A stretch of DNA of 44,995 nucleotides from Oscillospiraceae bacterium (lineage in GTDB: Bacteria; Bacillota; Clostridia; Oscillospirales; Acutalibacteraceae). Made by a program: the position numbers and the translations under genes. Location of the stretch: the NCBI GenBank assembly GCA_009779495.1, contig WRED01000015.1, forward strand, positions 1-44,995, read 5' to 3'. Positions 25,851-33,800 of the stretch are shown in pieces. Each line of letters begins with the position of its first letter. Positions within the stretch are counted from its first letter, which is position 1. Under the pieces are notes generated by a model, which saw only the letters and a program-made list of their open reading frames with translations, was not told the origin of the DNA and did not search any database.

Positions 25851-27011
25851 TTATTGTTTCGCCTGCGATTTGTTCACGGAATCCTGCGACGTTCCCTCGT
25901 CAAGCTTTGTCCAGCAGATATAGACGTCCTTGCCGTCCACGTAGAACGAGTCCGTGCCGCCGACGACAAGCTGATCCTTAGACATGACCTGCCTGAAAGC
26001 GGGCGCTTTGAGTTTCGTCAGCGCCTGAGCAAACAACGAGGCCATTTCATTGTCATACATCGTAAAGCGTGCCGTGACGCAAAGGCAGGAACGGTCATTG
26101 AACTTATAGTTGGTCAGATGCCCGTCCACAAAGCCCGTTGACCACCAGTGGGGATAATACGACCTGGTAAACAGCTTCGTGTACTCTTTTTTGTCGCCCT
26201 TCATGTCCTGATAAAGGGTCATTTCCATGTTGATGAGGTGATTGTCGTCGGCACAATTATAGTGGGTTCCCGTTCCGCCGGGGTTTCTCGTGTAAATGCC
26301 GATTTCGGAGCCTACGAACAAAAAGCCGTACTGCCCTTTCCACGCCTGGATCATCCACTCCTCGCCCTGCACGGGGCATCCGGCGTGGGTGTAGGTAAAC
26401 TTCGCGCGGAACGTGTCATAGAACATCATGGTCAGCGGCGAGGCCCAGTCATACAGGAGATTGAAGCCGAAGTTGCGCTGCCACGGGTTGTCCTCCACGA
26501 AGTAGAAGTTGCCCTCCGGGTTCCATAAGTAAGATACGACCGCACTGTCAGCCAACGCATCCTGGTAGTTGACGACTTCCATGTTGTCCGGCACCTTCTG
26601 CGTCGTCGTGGGGGGCGCGGTCGTCGTTGAGGAGGGTTTGGTCGTAGCCGTCGTCGTCGGCTTTGTCGTGGCCGACGTACTGCTGCCGGGCCTTGTGGTG
26701 CTCGTCGTAGAGCCGCCGGGCAATGTGGTCGTTGCCGTCGGCGCGGTGGTGCTTGCCGTGCTGAACGGGGACTGCTGGAGGTTGTCCGACGGCGCGATCT
26801 CCGACATGATATCGGAGAAAATGTCGTCCGTAGACGGCTCCGGCGGCTGCCAATAGGAATAAGTCCAGGGATCTTCCGTGATTTCCGCGGCGGTCGTCGT
26901 AACGTCGGCCGTGTCGCCCTTTATCGCCTTGAGGACAAACGGAACGGACGCCACGCCCAGCGCGACCACGACGGCGACCACGATAATGATGTTTCTTGTC
27001 GCTTTGCTCAT
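25851..27011 (-). CDS. membrane-anchored DUF4474 protein
   Basis: A 386-residue protein. An N-terminal membrane anchor (about 8-30) is followed by a Thr/Ser/Pro-rich linker (about 80-140) and a DUF4474 domain. The domain is recognised by VSYLWNPEGNFYFVEDNPWQRNFGFN, ASPLTMMFYDT, WMIQAWKGQYGFLFVGSEIGIYTR and YYPHWWSTGFVDG, read here in separate strands. DUF4474 proteins are common in clostridial cell envelopes; no activity is known to me. The long Thr linker suggests exposure through the cell wall. AAAGGATTG precedes the ATG, and a heptamer array lies immediately upstream. Confidence 0.85.
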   Translation of the reverse strand: MSKATRNIIIVVAVVVALGVASVPFVLKAIKGDTADVTTTAAEITEDPWTYSYWQPPEPSTDDIFSDIMSEIAPSDNLQQSPFSTASTTAPTATTTLPGGSTTSTTRPGSSTSATTKPTTTATTKPSSTTTAPPTTTQKVPDNMEVVNYQDALADSAVVSYLWNPEGNFYFVEDNPWQRNFGFNLLYDWASPLTMMFYDTFRAKFTYTHAGCPVQGEEWMIQAWKGQYGFLFVGSEIGIYTRNPGGTGTHYNCADDNHLINMEMTLYQDMKGDKKEYTKLFTRSYYPHWWSTGFVDGHLTNYKFNDRSCLCVTARFTMYDNEMASLFAQALTKLKAPAFRQVMSKDQLVVGGTDSFYVDGKDVYICWTKLDEGTSQDSVNKSQAKQ

Positions 27012-27032
27012 AATATCAATCCTTTCAGAAAT

Positions 27033-27170
27033 TAGATGCTAGATTGTAGATGTTAGACGCGGTTACTTGAACGCCAAGCTATGTACTTAGATTATAGATG
27101 CAACCAAACGGCAAAACGCACTGCGTTCCCTGATCACATCTAAAATCTAAAGTCTACCGTCTAAAATCTA
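27033..27170 (-). repeat. three NNNTCTA heptamer arrays between ssrA and the DUF4474 gene
   Basis: Four exact heptamers starting TAGA at 27033-27060 and two at 27088-27101 (read as TCTA-ending units on the minus strand), and five TCTA-ending units in plus orientation at 27136-27170. The last array stops 3 bases from the tmRNA CCA end. The opposite orientation of the arrays makes the spacer partly self-complementary. Confidence 0.75.
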
Positions 27171-27173
27171 AAT

Positions 27174-27522
27174 TGGTGGAGATGGCGGTAATCGAAACCG
27201 CGTCCGAAAGCCCATCCTCACAGCTTTCTACGAGCGTATCCTGTGGTTTAGGATTCCCCCGGCCGCACGCCTACAGGCAGGCTTACGGCTTCGGTAGCCC
27301 GAAATTCATGACGGAGCTGCGGGCGTCCCTCCGTGCACGTTCACCGCTAATCGACGCCTTTATCCGGGCCGCGGTACTCCCGGTAAAGACGGCTGCTTTA
27401 ATTAAGCAGCTTTTAAAACTGTATTGTTGTCGTTTAATTCATAAACTGCGGGTTTTATAGCGGTCCCACGCCGCTGCTCGCTTACCGTGGATCAAAACCC
27501 CCGTCGAAATCCTTTCATCCCC
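27174..27522 (-). ncRNA. ssrA: tmRNA
   Basis: The minus strand begins GGGGATGAAAGGATTTCGACGGG cut as the usual tmRNA 5' start and ends with a T arm GCGGTTTCGATTACCGC, then CATCTCC and A-CCA. GGGGATG and CATCTCC form a 7-bp acceptor stem. The tag frame reads from a GCA resume codon as AVYELNDNNTVLKAA and stops at TAA inside the GCTGCTT/AAGCAGC helix. Length 349 nt. It rescues stalled ribosomes together with SmpB, encoded just upstream. The tag ends LKAA rather than the usual LAA/VAA, but the terminal Ala-Ala for protease recognition is kept. Confidence 0.95.
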
Positions 27523-27526
27523 GAAT

Positions 27527-27554
27527 ACAATTGACAATTGTCAACTGAAAATTT
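27527..27554 (+). repeat. ACAATTG heptamer micro-array beside ssrA
   Basis: Two exact ACAATTG units, then TCAACTG and AAAATTT in the same 7-base phase. They lie between the smpB stop and the tmRNA 5' end, where a promoter or processing site for ssrA would be expected. Confidence 0.5.
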
Positions 27555-27587
27555 TGGCGGCCGCTTCGCGGCATTGAATACAGATTC

Positions 27588-28055
27588 TTAATGGTTTGTT
27601 CTTTCTTTCATCTGCCTTTCGATGCTGCGGCGGGCGTCCTTTCCGGCCTGCGCCTCACGCTTGTCGTACAGTTTTTTGCCTTTGCAAAGCCCGACTGCGA
27701 CTTTCGCCCTGCCGTTCTTGAAATACACCGACAGCGGAATAAGCGTCAGTCCCTGCTGTTTGACCTGTCCGTTTAATCGGTTGATTTCGCTTTTGTGCAT
27801 CAGCAGCTTTTTCGCCCGCAGGGGGTCGCGGTTGAAAATGTTGCCTTTTTCGTAGGGGCTGATGTGCATCCCGTTTGCGAATATCTCGCCGTTTTTGACC
27901 GCGCACCACGCGTCTTTCAGGTTCACCTTGCCCTGCCTGACAGACTTGACCTCGGTCCCGAACAGCTCCAGCCCCGCTTCCATCGTTTCGAGCACCGTGT
28001 ATTCGTGATACGCTTTCTTGTTGGTCGCGACAGGCTTTTCAGTTTTTTTGTCCAT
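27588..28055 (-). CDS. smpB: SsrA-binding protein SmpB
   Basis: A 155-residue RNA-binding protein that delivers tmRNA to stalled ribosomes. Visible parts are [30 protein letters not shown] and NGMHISPY, the LLMHKSEI stretch, and the basic C-terminal tail [17 protein letters not shown]. The start is at MDKKTEKP (28055) with GGGAGG 11 nt upstream; an upstream extension to 28082 has no support. Its RNA partner ssrA lies 65 nt downstream on the same strand. Confidence 0.96.
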   Translation of the reverse strand: MDKKTEKPVATNKKAYHEYTVLETMEAGLELFGTEVKSVRQGKVNLKDAWCAVKNGEIFANGMHISPYEKGNIFNRDPLRAKKLLMHKSEINRLNGQVKQQGLTLIPLSVYFKNGRAKVAVGLCKGKKLYDKREAQAGKDARRSIERQMKERTNH

Positions 28056-28090
28056 GTACTTCACAGCCTCCCGTGTCCACACGATTTAAG

Positions 28091-28118
28091 ATTATAACAT
28101 AGATGGGGTGTTTGTCAA
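28091..28118 (-). promoter_or_regulatory. sigma-A promoter of smpB-ssrA
   Basis: Perfect TTGACA and TATAAT hexamers with a 16-nt spacer on the minus strand, about 36 nt upstream of the smpB start. It probably drives smpB and ssrA together. Confidence 0.85.
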
Positions 28119-28166
28119 GTAGATATAAGCATATTTTGTATTCTTAATCAAATCTTAAGCAGATGT

Positions 28167-28595
28167 TTACTTCTTTAGACTTCCGCGGAATTCTTTTGTG
28201 CTCTTTTTTGTGTTCGCGGAATAACGCGGCTTGCGCGCGTCCCGCCTGTCAGCGACTCGCAGTTTAAGCTTTTGGAGCTTCGCCGCTTCCTTTTTACGCT
28301 TTTCCTTCTCTTTTTCGGCGGCGCGAAGCTCCGGGTTCTCCTTGTAAAAGATCATGCACCCGCCGATGACCTGTATAACCTCCGCGCCCGTCGCCGCAGC
28401 GAGCTTCTCCGCCATTTCTTTGGGCGTTTCAGGGATCGTCTCCAGCAGCGCCTTGACTTTGATAAGCTCGCGCGCGCGCAGGGCGTCCGCCGTCTGCCTG
28501 ATGACCGCGCCGGACACGCCGCCCTTGCCGACCTGAAACACCGGCTCCAGACGGTTCGCCCGCGCCCTGAACGCGGCTCTTTCTTTTCCTGTCAT
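28167..28595 (-). CDS. yhbY: YhbY-type CRM-domain RNA-binding protein
   Basis: A 142-residue protein. The N-terminal ~95 residues are a CRM domain: FRARANRLEPVFQVGKGGVS with the GKGG loop, then RELIKVKALLETIP and VIQVIGGCMIFYKENPE. YhbY associates with the pre-50S ribosomal subunit. The C-terminal ~45 residues are strongly basic (KEKEKRKKEAAKLQKLKLR), an extension beyond the minimal family. It follows rdgB and ftsY on the same strand; AAAGGAG lies 7 nt upstream of the start. Confidence 0.9.
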   Translation of the reverse strand: MTGKERAAFRARANRLEPVFQVGKGGVSGAVIRQTADALRARELIKVKALLETIPETPKEMAEKLAAATGAEVIQVIGGCMIFYKENPELRAAEKEKEKRKKEAAKLQKLKLRVADRRDARKPRYSANTKKSTKEFRGSLKK

Positions 28596-28638
28596 TTTCT
28601 TCTCCTTTAATATCTGTCTATATGGGCAGACTTCCGAT

Positions 28639-29226
28639 TTAACCTAATTCAGACGCGAGCGCTTCCAGCGCTTTCCGCCTGTGGCTGATTGCGTCCTTAT
28701 CCTGCGCCGAAAGCTCCGCCATCGTGCGTCCGCCGCCCATTCGCGGAACAAAAACCGGGTCGTACCCAAATCCGCCCGTCCCTTTCGGCTCAAGTGCTAT
28801 TTCCCCCTCGCACGTCCCGCGGACCGTTACCGCCCGGCCGTCCGGGAAAGCGCAGCACGCCGCGCAGACAAACCTCGCCGTCCGCTTATCACAGGGGACA
28901 TCCCTCATTTCAAAAAGCAGCTTTTCGATATTTTTCGGGTCGTTGCCGTGTTCTCCGGCATACCGCGCCGAATACACACCGGGCGCGCCGCCCAAAGCGT
29001 CCACGCAAAGCCCCGAATCGTCGGCGACGCAGGGCAGCCCGGTTTCACGGCAGCCGCTTTCCGCCTTGAGCAGCGCGTTTTCCTCGAACGTAACGCCCGC
29101 CTCGTCAACGTCACTCAACTCGAGCCCCATCTCCTCGGCGAGTACGGCGTCGATCCCCAGCGGGGACAGGATGCGCCGAAGCTCATCCCTTTTTTTCATA
29201 TTATGGGTCGCTATAACGAACTTCAT
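28639..29226 (-). CDS. rdgB: XTP/dITP diphosphatase (RdgB/HAM1)
   Basis: A 195-residue nucleotide house-cleaning enzyme hydrolysing dITP and XTP to monophosphates. It shows the family start [14 protein letters not shown], the catalytic/metal motif [36 protein letters not shown] in consecutive elements, [13 protein letters not shown] and a C-terminal SHRRKAL. Its ATG overlaps the ftsY stop by 4 bases, implying translational coupling. Confidence 0.95.
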   Translation of the reverse strand: MKFVIATHNMKKRDELRRILSPLGIDAVLAEEMGLELSDVDEAGVTFEENALLKAESGCRETGLPCVADDSGLCVDALGGAPGVYSARYAGEHGNDPKNIEKLLFEMRDVPCDKRTARFVCAACCAFPDGRAVTVRGTCEGEIALEPKGTGGFGYDPVFVPRMGGGRTMAELSAQDKDAISHRRKALEALASELG

Positions 29227-30173
29227 ACAGCTTCATCCTCTTCGTCTTCATCGCCGCCGCGCCCCGCCGCGTCGAACAGGCTCTCCGCGAACACCGCCGC
29301 GTCGAACGGCTGCAAGTCGTCAAGCTTTTCCCCCACACCCACAAACTTCACGGGAACTTTCAGGTCGTTTTTAATGTTGAGCACCACGCCGCCCCTGGCC
29401 GTACCGTCCAGCTTCGTGAGGATGATGCCCGTGATTTCGGCCGCGTTCAGAAACTCCCGCGCCTGATTGACGGCGTTTTGCCCCGTCGTCGCGTCCAGCA
29501 CAAGCAGAACCTCGCGGTCGGAATACGGCAGCTCCCTGTCGATCACGCGGTATATCTTCGCAAGCTCCTCCATGAGGTGCTTTTTGTTGTGGAGCCGCCC
29601 GGCCGTGTCGCAGATAATGATATCCGCGTCCCTGGCCTTTCCGGCGGAGATCGTGTCGAATATGACGGCGGCCGGGTCAGCGCCCTCGTGCTGCCTGATC
29701 ATGTCGACCCCGGCCCTGTTCGCCCACTCCGCAAGCTGCTCTATGGCCGCCGCGCGGAAAGTGTCGGCCGCACCCAAAATAACCTTTTTGCCCTCGGCCT
29801 TATAATAGGCGGCCATCTTGCCGATCGTCGTCGTCTTGCCCACGCCGTTCACGCCGATGACCAAAATCACCGACGGCGTGGTCAGCAGGTTCATCTCCTG
29901 CCCGCCGGACAGCATACCGGCCACGATCTCCTTGATCGCCGCGCGGACCTTTTCCGGCGTACGGAGGTTTTCCCTACGGGTCCGCTCACGAAGCCTTTCG
30001 ACGATCTCCACGGACGTATTTACGCCCACGTCGCCCATGACGAGTATCTCCTCAAGGTCGTCATAGAAATCGTCATCGACCTCCGTTTTGCCGCGCAGCG
30101 CCGTGTCTATCGCCCCGGCCATGCTGTCGCGGGTTTTTTTCAGGCCCCGGTTGATCTTTTTGAAAATGCCCAA
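29223..30173 (-). CDS. ftsY: signal recognition particle receptor FtsY
   Basis: A 316-residue SRP GTPase that docks ribosome-SRP complexes at the membrane. The N domain is about 1-95. The G domain has GVNGVGKTT at 107-115, [18 protein letters not shown] and [10 protein letters not shown]. The acidic A domain of E. coli FtsY is missing, as in other Gram-positives. The C-terminal stretch is [17 protein letters not shown] plus a short acidic tail. It follows the methyltransferase gene by 22 nt. Confidence 0.96.
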   Translation of the reverse strand: MGIFKKINRGLKKTRDSMAGAIDTALRGKTEVDDDFYDDLEEILVMGDVGVNTSVEIVERLRERTRRENLRTPEKVRAAIKEIVAGMLSGGQEMNLLTTPSVILVIGVNGVGKTTTIGKMAAYYKAEGKKVILGAADTFRAAAIEQLAEWANRAGVDMIRQHEGADPAAVIFDTISAGKARDADIIICDTAGRLHNKKHLMEELAKIYRVIDRELPYSDREVLLVLDATTGQNAVNQAREFLNAAEITGIILTKLDGTARGGVVLNIKNDLKVPVKFVGVGEKLDDLQPFDAAVFAESLFDAAGRGGDEDEEDEAV

Positions 30174-30195
30174 GTTAAATATCTCCCATCTGAGA

Positions 30196-30810
30196 CTATC
30201 TCATAGCGTCTAAAATAAAAAGAGAGTACGGTTTCTCTTCTTCACCTGCCGTTTTGCTGCCGTGATAAAAAGTCTTTGCCTCCGCTTTTCTGAACCCCGC
30301 TTCCACGGCTAAGTCAATAAGCGCTGACTGGTCAAATCCGTTATGCCCGTCAAAGCCGGGATGATTCGCGTGGAAGCCCCCGTCGTCTGTATTGATGTCA
30401 ATCATCAGAAGCTGTCCCCCGTCGCGCAGCGCGCTGTATAAACGGGATAAAATAGTTTTTGTATCTTTAATATGATGTAATACAAGTACTGAAAAAATGC
30501 AGTCAACGCTTAAATCCTGCGGCGAATCCGTCATAAAATCACAGCAGATCGCGGTTTCCGTTGATTTTTTCAGGACAAGCAGCTTTTGCTTTACCTGTTC
30601 TATCATTTCGGGAGAGGAATCCGCAAATAGAATAGAATCGAAATCATTCAACAGCTGAAATCCTGCAAGCCCGGTTCCGCAACCGTATTCAAGAGCGGTT
30701 TTTATCTGCCCGCCAGCAATATGCAAACGGATTTCATCAGCTATCGCCTTTGCTCTTTTAATTCTTACATCCGTATCATATTCTTTTGCCATCAAATCGA
30801 AATATTCCAT
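30196..30810 (-). CDS. class I SAM-dependent methyltransferase
   Basis: A 204-residue methyltransferase with SAM-binding motif I ALEYGCGTGLAGFQLL, an acidic residue ending strand 2 (ILFADSSPEMI) and motif IV-like FSVLVLHHIKDTK. The substrate is unknown; small free-standing enzymes of this kind act on metabolites or proteins. It lies between dnaA (11 nt) and ftsY (22 nt). It is more AT-rich than its neighbours, suggesting a later insertion into a core gene group. Confidence 0.85.
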   Translation of the reverse strand: MEYFDLMAKEYDTDVRIKRAKAIADEIRLHIAGGQIKTALEYGCGTGLAGFQLLNDFDSILFADSSPEMIEQVKQKLLVLKKSTETAICCDFMTDSPQDLSVDCIFSVLVLHHIKDTKTILSRLYSALRDGGQLLMIDINTDDGGFHANHPGFDGHNGFDQSALIDLAVEAGFRKAEAKTFYHGSKTAGEEEKPYSLFILDAMR

Positions 30811-30821
30811 ATTTCAACGCC

Positions 30822-32123
30822 CTAATCACTTTTTTGCACATTCTTGATAATATCGCTCACCGTCGCCCGCAGCGACGAATCCTTCGCCAGCAGCCTTTTC
30901 ATCTCCTGCAGCGCATACACGACCGTGGAGTGGTCCCGCCCGCCGAAATCCAGCCCGATGGCCTTGGTGGACATGCCCGTTATCTCGCTCACCACATACA
31001 TGGATATCTGACGCATGCGCGACGTCTGCGCGTCCCGCTTTTTGGAGCGTATGTCCGCTGGATCGGCGCCGTATGTACGCGCCACCTCCGTGATGACCTC
31101 ATCAATCGTAACCGGCGGCTTTTCCTCGCTCAAAATGTCCTTGATGGCGGTCTGCGCCGTCGTCATATTCGGCGTGGCCCCGTGGAGGGACTCCATCGCT
31201 TTGATCTTCTTCACCGCGCCCTCAAGCTGGCGGATGTTGTTTTTCAGCTTGTCGGCGATAAAATGCACCACGTCGTCTCTCAGCTCAAGCTCCAAAAGAT
31301 CGGCCTTTTGCTGGATGATGGCCATGCGCGTTTCGATATCCGGCGGCTGTATGTCGGCGATCAGTCCCCATTCAAAGCGCGTGCGCAGCCTTTCCTCCAG
31401 CGTCAGTATATCCTTGGGCGGCTTGTCGGAAGTCAGCACCACCTGGCGGCCGTCCTGCGTCAGGGTGTTGAAAGTGTGGAAGAACTCCTCCTGCGTCCGC
31501 TCGCGCCCGGCGATGAACTGCACGTCGTCCATCAGCAGGACATCCGCGGAGCGGTATTTGTTTTGGAATTGCTTCATGGTTTTCTGCGCGATACAGTAGA
31601 CCAGCTCGTTGGTGAACTCCTCGCCGTGAGTCAGGATGATATTCGCGCCGGGATTGTTCTGGCGTATCTCGTTGGCAACCGCGCAGAGCAGGTGCGTCTT
31701 GCCAAGCCCCGACCTGCCGTAGATAAACAGCGGATTGTACGCACCTCCGGGATTCGCCGCCACAGCCAAAGCAGCCGCGTGGGCGAACTTGTTGGACGAG
31801 CCGATCACGAACGTGTCGAACGTGTTGTCATCGCTTTGAAGCTTCTTGTCTTTCAGCGCTTCTCTGGCGGATTCCGAACCCTCCGGCTCGACCAAATCAA
31901 TGCTGACGGGAAATCCCAGCGTCCTTTCAAAGGCGCCGTGCAAAACCTCGCTGAATTTCTGCTCTACGATCTTGCGCTTGAATTCGCCGATGGCAAGGGT
32001 CACCACGCCGTCGTCAAAACTGACCGGGACAAGCTCCTTGATCCAGACGTTGTAGATAACCTCCGATAACTCGCTTTCAAGCTCCGCCGTCACGAGCCCC
32101 CATAATTCCCCAAATGAATCCAT
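30822..32123 (-). CDS. dnaA: chromosomal replication initiator DnaA
   Basis: A 433-residue AAA+ initiator that binds DnaA boxes and opens oriC. N-terminal domain I is present (LWGLVTAELESELSEVIYNVWIKEL). Walker A is GRSGLGKTH at 136-144 and Walker B LLMDDVQF near 199. Sensor text is LTSDKPPKDI, and the DNA-binding domain IV signature is GLDFGGRDHSTVVYA. GAAAGGG lies 6 nt before the ATG. It is not next to dnaN, recF or gyrB, which is unusual for dnaA. Confidence 0.97.
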   Translation of the reverse strand: MDSFGELWGLVTAELESELSEVIYNVWIKELVPVSFDDGVVTLAIGEFKRKIVEQKFSEVLHGAFERTLGFPVSIDLVEPEGSESAREALKDKKLQSDDNTFDTFVIGSSNKFAHAAALAVAANPGGAYNPLFIYGRSGLGKTHLLCAVANEIRQNNPGANIILTHGEEFTNELVYCIAQKTMKQFQNKYRSADVLLMDDVQFIAGRERTQEEFFHTFNTLTQDGRQVVLTSDKPPKDILTLEERLRTRFEWGLIADIQPPDIETRMAIIQQKADLLELELRDDVVHFIADKLKNNIRQLEGAVKKIKAMESLHGATPNMTTAQTAIKDILSEEKPPVTIDEVITEVARTYGADPADIRSKKRDAQTSRMRQISMYVVSEITGMSTKAIGLDFGGRDHSTVVYALQEMKRLLAKDSSLRATVSDIIKNVQKSD

Positions 32124-32181
32124 TATATACCCTTTCGCCGCAAAAAAACATCAGCATAAGTGTTATCATGCCGTTATATTG

Positions 32182-32210
32182 ATTATAGCATAAGGGACAG
32201 CCTTTTTCAA
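32182..32210 (-). promoter_or_regulatory. sigma-A promoter of dnaA
   Basis: TTGAAA, 17-nt spacer and TATAAT with extended TGC on the minus strand, 59 nt upstream of the dnaA start. I see no DnaA-box cluster around it. Confidence 0.85.
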
Positions 32211-32265
32211 CTTCTTTATATTGTGGTCGTCCGCTCTGGATCGTCAATTGACAGGAAATTTTCAA

Positions 32266-32305
32266 CGAAAAACAGGCGCCGAAAACTCATTTTTCCGGCA
32301 CCTGT
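32266..32305 (-). terminator. terminator downstream of the YhcH-family gene
   Basis: On the minus strand ACAGGTGCCG pairs with CGGCGCCTGT (one G-U pair) around a 14-nt loop, followed by TTTTTCG. It lies 15 nt after the stop codon and separates this operon from dnaA. Confidence 0.85.
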
Positions 32306-32319
32306 ATAGAAAGCAAAAA

Positions 32320-32778
32320 TCAGGGCATCTGAATTTTGATCACGATCTTTTCCGAATGCCCCGGACCGTCTATGTGCAGGCACGGCATATGGGCGTCATG
32401 GGGAAACAGCAGCGCGAAATAGCCCTCGCGCAGATCGGCGTTTATGACTGTATCGCCGCTGTAAAACGCGATATCACCGCCCTTTGAGAATTCCTCCGAC
32501 GTTTCGGTGAGCGTCTCAAGCGGCGCCCAGCCGATGCGCTCGCCGCCGCGCGTGACCGCCTGCAGGTCTGCATATTTCCTGTGGGCCTCGAATTGCGCCC
32601 CCTCAAAGGGCTTCGTCGTATAGCTCTGCGCCAAAGCGAACATCCTGTCCCCGTCGATATCGTAACGCCCCGGCTCAAGCTGCCCGTCCGTGTGCGCGGA
32701 CAAAAACCGCGCGGCCTCCGGGAGTCCCTCTAAAACGGGAAAGTACAAGCTGAGGTTCTCTATTTTATCAATGATCAT
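32320..32778 (-). CDS. YhcH/YjgK/YiaL (DUF386) family protein
   Basis: A 152-residue cupin-like protein with family features: a central FALAQSYTTKP, FEAHRKYADLQAVTRGGERIGWAPL in consecutive strands, FALLFPHDAHMPCLHI, and the C-terminal KIVIKI. The His/Glu residues of FEAHRKYADLQ and the HDAHMP loop are likely metal ligands. Members occur with sialic-acid and sugar-acid catabolism and affect biofilm in some bacteria; the substrate here is unknown. It overlaps the lgt stop by 11 bases. Confidence 0.88.
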   Translation of the reverse strand: MIIDKIENLSLYFPVLEGLPEAARFLSAHTDGQLEPGRYDIDGDRMFALAQSYTTKPFEGAQFEAHRKYADLQAVTRGGERIGWAPLETLTETSEEFSKGGDIAFYSGDTVINADLREGYFALLFPHDAHMPCLHIDGPGHSEKIVIKIQMP

Positions 32779-33769
32779 TTTCTTTTTCCTCCATCACGCG
32801 CGCGGTTTCCGCCTGCTCGACCGCCGCCTCTTCCGGTTCTGTATTTTCTCCGTCGCCGCCGGTGAAATAGTCCACCCCTTCAATCGGCTTCGGGTTCTTT
32901 TTATGCCTGATCAGCATGAGAACCAGCGTCACGGCGCAGGCAACGACAATCACCGCCGACAGCAGCTGCGACACGCGAAACGGCCCCATGTACAGGCTGT
33001 CGGTCCGCAGCCCCTCGACGACCATCCGCTCCGCGCCGTACAGTACGCCGTAGCACAGGATCAACTGACCGCTGAACTTGCGGTACCGGCGGTAAATGAT
33101 GTACAGGATCAAAAACGAAAGCAGGCACCACAGCGATTCATAAAGAAATGTCGGATGCACATAGGCTTTGTCCGCAAACGATCCCGCGTTCACGGTGATC
33201 CCCTGCGCCTCGAACGCGCGCTGATGGCGTATGATATAGTCGCGCACGGTGGTACTCCACATGCCCCAGGGCAGATCGGTGTTCGTACCGAAAGCCTCCT
33301 GGTTCGTGAAGTTGCCCCAGCGCCCGATGCCCTGCCCGATGAGGAAGCTCATGCCCGCGCAGTCAAGCAGGTTCAAAAAGTTCAATTTAATCACCCTGCA
33401 CGTGATGAACGCCGCGACCAGTCCCCCGATCAGCCCGCCGTAGATAGCGAGTCCGCCGTTCCACGTCTTGAATATCTCGGACAGGTTCTGGCCGTAGTAG
33501 TCCCACTCGAAAGCGACATAATAAAGCCTCGCGCCGATAACGCCGCCGACGGTGCCGAAGATCAGTATGTCGAGCATCTTGTTGAGATCCATCTTCCACT
33601 TGTACGCCACGCGCCCGCCCCAAAGCACCGCCAGCGTAAACCCGAACGCGATGATTGCGCCGTACCATTTGATACTGACCGTGTGCCCGAACAGCGTGAA
33701 TTCCGCCAAAACCTGCCGTACCTTGAAAGCGTAGTCTATGCCCTTGAAATATACTTCGGTGTAGTCCAT
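32768..33769 (-). CDS. lgt: prolipoprotein diacylglyceryl transferase
   Basis: A 333-residue polytopic membrane enzyme moving diacylglycerol from phosphatidylglycerol onto the lipobox cysteine of prolipoproteins. About seven hydrophobic helices are visible. The signature GRWGNFTNQEAFG and the loop WNGGLAIYGGLIGG identify it, and HPTFLYESLW is conserved near the end. The C-terminal tail after RHKKNPKP is polar and acidic, longer than in E. coli. It lies 31 nt after ymfH. A likely substrate, the lipoprotein at 38045, is in the window. Confidence 0.95.
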   Translation of the reverse strand: MDYTEVYFKGIDYAFKVRQVLAEFTLFGHTVSIKWYGAIIAFGFTLAVLWGGRVAYKWKMDLNKMLDILIFGTVGGVIGARLYYVAFEWDYYGQNLSEIFKTWNGGLAIYGGLIGGLVAAFITCRVIKLNFLNLLDCAGMSFLIGQGIGRWGNFTNQEAFGTNTDLPWGMWSTTVRDYIIRHQRAFEAQGITVNAGSFADKAYVHPTFLYESLWCLLSFLILYIIYRRYRKFSGQLILCYGVLYGAERMVVEGLRTDSLYMGPFRVSQLLSAVIVVACAVTLVLMLIRHKKNPKPIEGVDYFTGGDGENTEPEEAAVEQAETARVMEEKENDH

Positions 33770-33800
33770 TTTGCAAGCCTCCCTTTTGAAATAAAGGTTT

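Noticed and set aside
27173..27460. 95-codon open frame on the plus strand
   Set aside because: It is antisense to tmRNA.
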